Source: Cycas panzhihuaensis (Eukaryota; Cycadophyta). From it: a stretch of DNA of 64,000 nt. The position numbers and the translations under genes were made by a program. This document shows, piece by piece, positions 56,520 to 64,000 of the stretch (position 1 is the first letter of the stretch; the number at the start of each line of letters is the position of its first letter). The stretch covers positions 229,097,741 to 229,161,740 of the forward strand of contig CM041465.1 of NCBI GenBank assembly GCA_023213395.1, written 5' to 3'. The notes beneath the pieces are model-generated. The model had not been told where the DNA came from. It saw only the letters and a program-made list of their open reading frames with translations, and did no database searches.

Positions 56520-57440
56520 ATGGCACTTATGCCAGGAATAACCTCTTGTATACCAATTCCAGTATTAACTAGCTCTAATTATGCCCACTGGAAAAATAGA
56601 ATATTCCATCAACTTAAACAGTAAAAGATATAGAAATATGTCACACGTGAGTTTCTAAAACCTAAATACAAAATATTAGAAGCTTATATAGTCTATCTGA
56701 TGAATTGTGATGGAGCCCTAGGCACCATCCTATCCTCCCTCTCCCTAGACATTAGTAGGTAGTTCTCTAAAAGAAACGATCTAGCCACTATCTGGAAAAC
56801 TCTTAAGGAAAAGTATGATAGGGTTGATATACAATAATTAACTATGCTAGAACACCAAATGTATGATTTAAATTATGAATATTTTTCTAAAGTTGAAGAT
56901 TTCTTGTCTAAACTTCAACTCATTAACAAAGACCTAGTAAATTATATTAAATTTTCTACAAAGGTAGGTGACAAAGAAGTCATTATAACACATGCAAAAG
57001 ATGATGATACACTTGTCCGTATTGTAATTAACAAACTACCAAAACATTTTAATCTTGTTAAAACAGCTAAGCAACATGCAGGAAATCCACTAATTACTTT
57101 TGATCAATTAATGAATTAACTTATTGAACATCAAAACATGTTGATTGAGACTGGAAAATTAAAAGATCTTATACAAGCTCTTTTTTCCAAGTCACAATTA
57201 TTTACTAAATCTAAACATCAAAATAACTATCAAAATAATCATCATCATCATCTCAAATTCCAAAAACCTCACAAAGGTTCATCCACTCAAAATAATTCTC
57301 ATCATAACACTAAGTATTCTAGATTTCCTAAATCTCTAAATACCTCTAATTAATCGTTTTAAAAAAGGAATACTATTAATACTAATCCTAATCAAAACAT
57401 CAATTGTGCCTATTATCATAAAAAGGGGTACACCATTGAT
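56520..57440 (+). pseudogene. C gag
   Basis: Start ATGGCACTTATGCC at 56520 gives MALMPGITSCIPIPVLTSSN, then YAHWKNRIFHQLKQ. An open stretch of 91 codons (56844-57116) reads MLEHQMYDLNYEYFSKVEDF, LSKLQLINKDLVNYIKFSTK and VINKLPKHFNLVKTA. A His/Asn/Gln-rich tail follows (57200-57330, e.g. YQNNHHHHLKF). The knuckle reads CAYYHKKGHTIDVY, lacking the second and last Cys. Stops at Gln codons. Confidence 0.88.
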
Positions 57441-58870
57441 GTCTATAGGAATAGAATTACCTCTGAAGCTTAGAAAGCTTCTAAGGGGATCCAATAGTGA
57501 TATAACAATTCTCATCATTCTCTAACTTCTTCTACAACAGCTTTTTCAACACCAACCACTCAACCACCCTTATAGATTCTCAATTTAGGTGCTTCCCATT
57601 ACATGATAGGATACCAAGGATATCTCACTCCATATTAATCTGATTCAAACTCTAAAGAAGAGATCTTTTTTAGGAGTGGAATCCAACTCAAAGTCAAAGG
57701 AATAGGTGATGTTACTTTGAAAGATGGTTCAATTAAGGATGTATTCTACATTCTTATCTTATTACATAGTCTTCTTTTAGTATATCAAATATGAAAGAAA
57801 GATCTCATTGTAGAGTTCTGGAAAGATAAGTTTATTATCAAACAATCATTAAACAAATTTAAACCACTTGCATTAGGACCTGCAGACCACAAAATAGGTC
57901 TTTATAGATTAACAAGTCTCCAACATTCTAAAACCAAAACTTTTAGTGCCTTTATAGCAAAATCTGACCTAGTCAGAAAGCTTTGGCATGTTAGATTTGA
58001 TCATATGAGTTACGAAAAACTCTAGTATCTAAGTAAGAATGATATGGTTCATTACTTACCTATACTAAAAACTGTCTATGGTGTTTGTGAAGCCTGTGTA
58101 ATATGTAAATAGTACATGGACCCTTTCCTAAATCACACTACCTTTCAAGCAAAAGCTCCACTTGAACTTATTCATTTTAATATCTGCAGTCCATTTCAAG
58201 TTCCTTCATACTTTGGAAGCAGATATTTTGTTATGCTTATTGATGACTTTTCTAAAAAATGCTAGGTATACATGTTAAAAATAAGAATTCAAGTATTTGA
58301 CATTTTTGTTAAATTCAAAACCTTAGTCAAAAATCAAACAAATTATAAAATCAAAATCTTTAGAATAGATAATGCTAAGGAATACTTAAGCAATAATTTT
58401 ACTCATTATTGTAAAAAGTATGGAATATAATTTCAACATTTAGTAGGATATACTCCTCAATAAAATGATGTTGTTGAATGCAAAAACCATATACTTATTA
58501 AGATGACCAGATGTATGTTACATGCAAAAGGTCTTGACTTAAAGTTATGGATAGAAGTTATTGCTTACTTTAACTATTTATTAAATCACTTACCATACAA
58601 ATCCTTACAAAATATCATGGCAGAACAAAAATAGTATGGATATAAACCTTTTGTTAAACACTTAAGAATCTTTGGTAGTGTTACTTGGGGACATGTTCCC
58701 AAAGAAAAATGCCAAAAACTTGATCCTAAAAGTTTCAAATACATCTTTGTTGGTTATAGTGAAGAAAGCAAAGATTACAAACTTTTAAATCTAACTACAC
58801 ATAATATTTTAATACTTTGTGATATTATATTTGATGAAGAAGGCTCTTCATAAAAAATTTCTTATGTGGA
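57441..58870 (+). pseudogene. C protease and integrase
   Basis: Protease motif ILNLGASHYMIGYQ (57568-57609) in place of LDSGASHHMTG: catalytic Asp lost. Pre-integrase LWHVRFDHMSYEKL (57982-58023) and CEACVICK. Core: LELIHFNICSPFQVPSYFGS (58156-58215), where the first Asp is Asn, and FRIDNAKEYLSNNFTHYC (58360-58413). The PQQNG box is PQ-stop-ND with TAA for Gln. C-terminal: HLRIFGSVTWGHVPKEKCQK and YIFVGYSEESKDYKLLN (58741-58791). Confidence 0.88.
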
Positions 58871-59149
58871 ACTTCCAATTGAAAATTTATTAACTAATAC
58901 TCATATAATTAATACTAATGGTATTTAAGTTGATCTTGAATCAATTGAATCCTTATCTACTCAAGTTTAGAATTGGACTTTAAAAGAATCCACTACTTCT
59001 ATTGCATCTAGTTGGCCCACTTCACCAAAATAATAAACTAACAATAGAAAACAACCTGTTTGGGCTCAAAAAACTCTTTTTGATGATGGTTTTAATGTTG
59101 GTAATCCTTTAGATTTGTTCACAAAAACTTCAAGCCAATTTTACTTTAA

Positions 59150-59985
59150 TGGCTAAAGTCATGGCCAGTGATGATCCTAAAACTTTTAAATAAGCAAGTA
59201 ACAATCCTATATAGAAACAAGCCATGCAAGTTGAAATCGATGCTCTTAAAAAGAACTCAACTTGGGATTTAGTTACTCTACCTCCTAGAAAGAATGTAGT
59301 CAATTGTAAATAGGTTTATCAAACTAAGTTTAACTCTAAAGGAGTAGTTGAGAAACACAAAGCTTATTTAGTCGTAAAAGGTTTCTCATAGATTGATGGT
59401 ATTGATTATAATGAAACTTTTGCTCTAGTAGCTAAAATGAATACTATTAAAACTATTATAACTCTGGTAGCTAAATTTGGTTGGGAAATTCATTAGATAG
59501 ATGTTAAGAGTGCCTTCTTAAATGGTGATCTTAAAGAAGAAATTTATATGAATCAACCTTCTAGATTTATTTGTAATCCTAATCTTGTTTGTAAATTAAA
59601 AAAATTAATCTATGGTGCAAAACAAGTTTATCATACCTAGTATACAAAGATAGATGATTATCTTATTCAAAATGGATGCACTAAGTGTATTAATGATCCT
59701 AATCTTTATTTCAGATGTGAAAATGACAATATTACTATTTTAATTATTTATGTCAATGATATAATTATTATTGGATTCTTACTCCACCAGTATTCATCAA
59801 TTAAAATCAATCTTAATGAATAAATTTAAAATGACTAATTTAGGTCTTTTACTTTAATTTTTAGGATTACAAATCTGTCAAACTGATTCTAAAATAACTA
59901 TATCTCAACCTAAATACATTCTAGATTTAATTAAAAGATTTAATATAGAAAATATTAAACTAGCTCTAAATCCTTTGAAATTAAG
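59150..59985 (+). pseudogene. C reverse transcriptase
   Basis: NPIWKQAMQVEIDALKKNST (with TAG for Trp), WDLVTLPPRKNVVNCK, EKHKAYLVVKGFS, GIDYNETFALVAKMNTIKTI (59399-59458), IDVKSAFLNGDLKEEIYMNQ (59497-59556) and LIYGAKQ. The catalytic YVDD box reads IYVNDIIII (59746-59772), Asp changed to Asn by G-to-A. Further stops follow. Confidence 0.9.
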
Positions 59986-60700
59986 TATAAAATTATCCTC
60001 TGATTGTCCTTCATCACTTTATAATCCCATAACATATTGACAACTCATAGGTAGTCTCATTTATCTAACTTACACTCGTCTTGATATCTCTTATGTTATT
60101 GCCTTATGCTCTAGATATATGTAAAATCCTTATGAGTCTCACCAGAAAGCATCTAAATGAATTTTAAGATACCTATAAGGTAAACTATTCTATGGCCTAA
60201 CCTATAACTCTTTTAAGAACAACTTAAAATTAACAGGTTACACAGATTCAAATTGGGTAGGAGACTCTAATGACCATAAATCTATTATTGGTTATGTTTT
60301 CCTTTTAGACTCTTCACCTATTACTTAGTCTAGTAAAAAGATGCAAGCCTTAGTCTTATCTATAACTGAAGTTGAATATCAAGCTCTTGTTGAAGTTAGT
60401 AAAGAATCACTTTGGATCAAATCTCTTTTAAGTGAACGTGGTTTATTTTCTAACTTATCCATTGAAATTAATATTGATAATTAAGGAGCCATATCTATTA
60501 CTACTAATCCAGTTGCCCATTCAAGGATAAAACATGTAGAATTACATCAACATTTTATATGTAACCTTGTAAATGATGAAACTATTCACTTGTCTTATTA
60601 TCCTACAGATGTGCAGATTATAGATATTTTTACAAAGTCATTAACTAAAGTAATGTTTTTAAAGCTCAAAGATTTATTGAAGATAAAAGCATTCTCTATC
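59986..60700 (+). pseudogene. C RNase H
   Basis: QLIGSLIYLTYTRLDISYVI (60039-60098), LKLTGYTDSNWVGDSNDHKS with the first Asp (60226-60285), ALVLSITEVEYQALVEVSKE with Glu (60349-60408), INIDN, HSRIKHVELHQHFICNLVND and DIFTKSLTK (60625-60651). Nearly complete apart from stops. Confidence 0.9.
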
Positions 60701-60765
60701 AAAGGGAGATTAACATGATGAAGACCTTTTTTATCTTCTATATCATATATTGTATAAAGATAACA

Positions 60766-60776
60766 TTAAAGGGGGA
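60766..60776 (+). other. C polypurine tract
   Basis: TTAAAGGGGGA immediately before the 3' LTR. Confidence 0.88.
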
Positions 60777-61243
60777 TGTTAGAATAAAGTTACCTTAATG
60801 TTACCTTTGTATTATTAAACTTAGTATATTATCAATTAATTATGTAAAGTTCGTTAAAACAAGAAAAACTGCTCAACGAACCTTTTTATCTCCTTATAAG
60901 TCTTCTCCTAGATTCTTAGAGGGAGTCTCACTATTTGAAGGGTTGGTATATATAGTTAGTACATGTGAATATTCTATGTAATAATCATGATATTCAAAAT
61001 ATAAAAAGGAGACTAATTAGGTTTTACTTCTTTGAAGTAAATGCTGAACATCAATAGAAATACAGGAGAAACATTCAATATCCTTATCAAACATGTAATG
61101 TATATTTTTATTTAATAAATATATTTACATTTTTGAGGTGGTTTTTCATCCCTTAATGGGGTTTTCCAGTTGTTTATATCTTGTGTTATGTATTATTTAA
61201 TTCTTTTTAAATCTGTTAAACTACACAAACCCTTTCTCCAACA
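60777..61243 (+). repeat. C 3' LTR
   Basis: TGTTAGAATAAAGTTACC to CCTTTCTCCAACA, followed by the CTACT duplication. 467 bases. Confidence 0.92.
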
Positions 61244-61423
61244 CTACTTATAGTTATCTTATGGGTATATGTGTCTCATTTACAATCAATCATATCTGTC
61301 CTTTATACTAACCCAACCATATTTGACCTTATACTATCCAATCATATTTGGCCTTTATGTTTGACCACTCATACATGACATATAACTTAACCAATTATAT
61401 TGAATGTGCATTACCTTCTAATA

Positions 61424-62049
61424 CTTCCCCATAATGTAGATTTGGATGTACACCTAGATTATGTCTAAGTTAGAGATGCTTGTCTTTTAATAATACCTTG
61501 GTAAGAATATCTATAACTTGGTCTTCTATTTTGTAATGTTGAGGTTGAACTTGTTAATTCTAAATGAATTCTCTAATGTAATGATATATGATATCCATAT
61601 GTTTCATTTTACTGTGTATGATTGGACTCTCGGTCATTTGAATTATACTTTGACTGTCACAAAAAATCACTATTGGTTCCTATTGAGGTTGATGGTGGTC
61701 TTTAAAAATTCTTTCAAGTAAAATTTCTTGTCTTCTTAGTAACTCAAATGCTTTATATTCTACTTCTATTATTAATAAAGAAATTGATGGTTGTTTCTTT
61801 ACATTCCAAGATATAAATGATGATCCAACATTGAATACATATCCTGAAATTAATTTTCTATCATCAATATCACTAGCCCAATCTGTATCTAAATATCCAA
61901 TCAATCTAAATTCTATTAATGGAGTGTAATAAAGTTCATAGTTTAAAGTACCTTTGATGTATCTAAGGATCCTCTTTGTTTCTTCCTAGTGTTTTTCCTT
62001 TGGTTCTGACATATATCTCAAAGTTAAGTTTACTACATATACTAGGTCA
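61424..62049 (-). pseudogene. Z RNase H and polypurine tract
   Basis: An open segment from 61904 reads MIGYLDTDWASDIDDRKLIS with the first catalytic Asp, GYVFNVGSSFISWNVKKQPS, and SLLIIEVEYKAFE with the catalytic Glu. Then, after frameshifts, the C-terminal DQVIDILTK-like text near 61510. The minus strand TTATGGGGAAG at 61434-61424 is the polypurine tract before the LTR. Confidence 0.85.
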
Positions 62050-62990
62050 AGTATTGGTTAAGTAAATCAAATTTCCTATCAATTAATGATACATAGTAGG
62101 ATTAATTAAAACAGAATCTTTATTTTTACCTAACTTTAACCCAAGTTCAATAGGAGTAAAATTTGACTTATATTTACTCATGATAAATTTTTTCAATATA
62201 TCCATAACATATTTTCTCTAGGACATCTAGATTCCTTCTTCAACCTGCCAAATCTCCATACCAAGGAAGTAATGTAGTTGCCCTAGAATTGTTATCTTGA
62301 ATTTTAAATTCATATCATTCTTGAAATTTTAGAACATTTCATCATTGTTGCCTATATAGATGAGATTATCAACATAAAGAACAACTATAAGAATTGAAAT
62401 ATCTATAATTTTGACATACAGATTTGGATCTAATGGATATTTCTAAAATCCTTTATCTTGAAATTACTTATTGATTTTAGAGTACCAAGCTCTTGAAGCT
62501 TATCTTGGTCTATATAAGGCTTTCTTTAACTTACACACTAAGTGTTAATTTCCTTATTTTTTAAATCCTTGAGGTTGTACAACATAAATTTCTTCATCAA
62601 TGTATCCATTGAGAAATATTGACTTGACATCCATTTAATATATAATCTACCTTTGATGAGTAGCTAAGAATAAGAGACTTCTTATTATGTCCATCTTAGC
62701 AATTAGAGAAAATGTTTCTTCATAATCAATTCCTTCTTGTTAAGTATAACCTTTGGCCACAAGTCTTGTCTTATATTTGTCAATAGTTCCATTAAATTTA
62801 TACATGGCTTTAAAAACTTATTTTGTTCCCATCACTTTTTTGTTGGTAGGTAACGTAACTAAATCCTAAGTTTTATTTTTGATCAAGGAATTATGTTTTA
62901 TTTTCATAGCTTTGACCCAATCATCTTTGACAATATCTTCTTCATATGTTTATGACTCATTATTTTGTTTAACTTGATCCATTAATACAT
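62050..62990 (-). pseudogene. Z reverse transcriptase
   Basis: Minus strand in order: MKIKHNSLIKNKT near 62910, LPTNKKVMGTK (62860-62828), KFNGTIDKYKTRLVAKGYT-like text near 62797-62740, then ETFSLIAKMDIIRSLLFLAT, MDVKSIFLNGYIDEEIYVVQ (62637-62578) and KLKKALYRPR. The catalytic box reads LYVDNLIYIGN (62381-62349), Asp to Asn at the second catalytic position. Stops and frameshifts. Confidence 0.82.
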
Positions 62991-63068
62991 AGTTAACTTT
63001 GGCTTGAGATCTAGTTAACCTTTTGTTAAAATTTTTATCAATCATAGCTTCTTAATAATGACCTCTAA

Positions 63069-63326
63069 CTAGCCATTTGGACTTGTAGCTTGTTCTTGAC
63101 TTGATGGAGATGAACTTAGAGTAGACATTGTAGCATGTTCTTGACTTGATGATGAACTTAGAGTAGAACTTGTAACATGTTCTTGACTTGATGATGATGA
63201 ACTTGGAGTAGAACTTGTAACATGTTCTTGACTTGATGATGATGAGCTTGGAGTAAAACGTGAATCTTGTCTTGAACTTTGAGTTAGAATTGATGTCAAT
63301 GATAATGAAGGTTGAAGTGTAAATAG
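63069..63326 (-). repeat. Ser-rich 15-residue tandem repeat in Z linker
   Basis: Four copies of a unit of 42-45 bases (about 63085-63265), each with the plus-strand string TGTTCTTGACTTGATG. On the minus strand they encode a unit like SSSSSSQEHVTSSTP. The repeat lies in the polyprotein linker between integrase and RT, where length varies freely in copia elements. Confidence 0.8.
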
Positions 63327-64000
63327 TTATAGATTTGCTTCAAAAACAACCCATTTTCCTCTATCTTCTTCAATTTTGTAGATCATATTCTCATAAAAAT
63401 TTACATCTCTGCTTACCATGAATTTTCTTGTAACTGGTTCAAATGATCTATAAGTTTTTCTTTCACTTAAGTAGCCTATGAAAATATATTTGATACTTTT
63501 AATTTTTAATTTGGATTTATTTTTATCAGGAATATGAGTATAAGAAACACACCTAAAGATTTTCAAATATAAAACATCTAACTTATATCCTATCAAATAC
63601 TCTTTAGGAGTTAAGTCCCCAATTACCTTTGTAGGACTTCTATTTAACAAATATACAATAGTACTTGATAATTTAGTCCAATATTCATTACTTAGCTCTT
63701 TGGTCTTCAACATACATCTGGTCATTTCTGTAACTATTTTAATTTTTCTTTTAGCACCTACATTTTGTTGAGGTGTATATAGAGCAGTAAATTACCTTCT
63801 TATGCCAACTTTATTATAAAATTCTTTGAAATCATTCGAGGTAAGCTCACCACCTTTATTATCTAAACAAAGTGTTTTCAACCTATAACCACTTTTCCTT
63901 TCAACCATAATTCTAAATTCAACAAATCTAAAAAATGTTTTAGACTTTTCTTTGAGGAAATATACCCAAATTTTCCTTGTAAAATCATCAATAAGAATCA
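63327..64000 (-). pseudogene. Z integrase, C-terminal two thirds
   Basis: The minus-strand frame 63725-63330 is open: MTRCMLKTKELSNEYWTKLS, TIVYLLNRSPTKVIGDLTPK, SYTHIPDKNKSKLKIKSIKY, IFIGYLSERKTYRSFEPVTR and SRDVNFYEN. Upstream, minus text around 63860-63840 holds the DNKGGELTS box with the second catalytic Asp, and the PQQNVGAKRK-like box is near 63770-63740. The N-terminal part, protease, gag and 5' LTR lie beyond the window. Not obviously broken within 63327-63725. Confidence 0.85.

Larger units (their letters stand above)
54162..61243 (+). mobile_element. Copia retrotransposon C
   Basis: C is 7082 bases long, plus-strand, with LTRs of 466 and 467 bases, PBS, leader, gag, protease, integrase, RT, RNase H and PPT. 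The target duplication CTACT is exact (54157-54161 and 61244-61248). LTRs differ by about 8% by eye. It is of the same family as X and serves as its reference. Stops make it inactive. Confidence 0.93.
53961..61423 (-). repeat. Z 3' LTR, interrupted by copia C
   Basis: In minus orientation it starts TATTAGAAGGTAATG at 61423, after the purine tract, and ends TTTTCTAATA at 53961. The two blocks are 53961-54161 and 61249-61423, about 376 bases in all. They are joined by removing C and one copy of CTACT. Confidence 0.75.
6670..64000 (-). mobile_element. Copia retrotransposon X, split by nested insertions
   Basis: X runs on the minus strand from a 5' LTR start at 53887-53960 to a 3' LTR at 6670-7028. 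The pieces in element order are: LTR start 53887-53960, leader and gag 50825-53886, a probable short piece 46231-46350, integrase 23577-24869, reverse transcriptase 11279-12431 and RNase H 7045-7483. Element C (54162-61243) is a relative of the same family, and laying X's pieces against C shows that each piece continues in the right order. The insertions that split X are N1, N2, Y, D and Z. The outer part of X's 5' LTR lies beyond the window. Removing the insertions leaves an element of about 7 kb, matching C. Confidence 0.85.
53961..64000 (-). mobile_element. Copia retrotransposon Z, 5' part outside window
   Basis: Minus-strand copia element: 3' LTR split by C, RNase H at 61435-61990, RT at 62050-62960, linker, integrase from 63327 to the window end. 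Inserted into X's 5' LTR at 53960; the 5-base flank ATGTA (53956-53960) is the expected target duplication, whose partner lies beyond 64000. Confidence 0.85.

Noticed and set aside
63069-63299. CRISPR-like array
   Set aside because: The repeats are contiguous in-frame coding repeats without unique spacers.

Overview
This window is intergenic plant nuclear DNA made almost entirely of old LTR retrotransposons nested inside one another. The evidence is five- to six-domain Ty1/copia polyproteins (CCHC knuckle, DSGA protease, integrase, YVDD reverse transcriptase, RNase H), a Ty3/gypsy Tat-like polyprotein, primer-binding sites matching plant initiator-Met tRNA (TGGTATYAGAG type), an AT-rich background and no bacterial-style operons. 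A large-genome seed plant fits; the sequence does not fix the species. No intact host gene, tRNA, rRNA or CRISPR was seen. Every coding region carries stops and frameshifts and is annotated as a pseudogene.

Layout. 1-1615 is a diverged copy of a gypsy-type long LTR/leader (G-LTR). 1616-6058 is a non-coding minus-strand LTR element (M) whose 3' LTR is truncated. From 6670 to beyond the window end runs one minus-strand copia element, X, cut into pieces by later insertions: N1 (7484-11273, plus, internally deleted copia); N2 (12432-23571, minus, non-autonomous LTR element with its own unknown ORF), itself carrying copia B (14045-21352, plus); Y (24870-46230, minus copia), itself carrying a Tat-like gypsy element (28946-39470, minus) and, inside its 5' LTR, copia A (39811-46193, plus); D (about 46610-50819, plus copia without a 5' LTR); and Z (53961 to beyond 64000, minus copia) inserted in X's 5' LTR, with copia C (54162-61243, plus) inside Z's 3' LTR. 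X and C belong to the same family, so C serves as a reference that shows each break in X joins seamlessly in protein sequence.

The order of events follows from the nesting and from target-site duplications: ACTCT for A, CTACT for C, and decayed pairs CATGT/TATAT for N1, ATTAC/ATTAT for N2 and CAGAA/TAAAA for B, whose differences are all C-to-T or G-to-A. LTR pairs compared by eye differ by roughly 8-15%.

The most unusual content is: (1) a recognisable fragment of a cyclin-dependent-kinase-like catalytic C-lobe in the leader of X, absent from the leader of its relative C; (2) an RNase HI domain of the kind found in Tat elements lying downstream of integrase in the gypsy element, with a possible antisense ORF between them; (3) two inverted, far-apart copies (1-1615 and 28946-30400) of the gypsy LTR/leader that share exon-like blocks and splice-like signals; (4) N2, an LTR element with a charged ORF I do not recognise; and (5) a hairpin in the LTRs of B whose two arms have changed in a compensating way.
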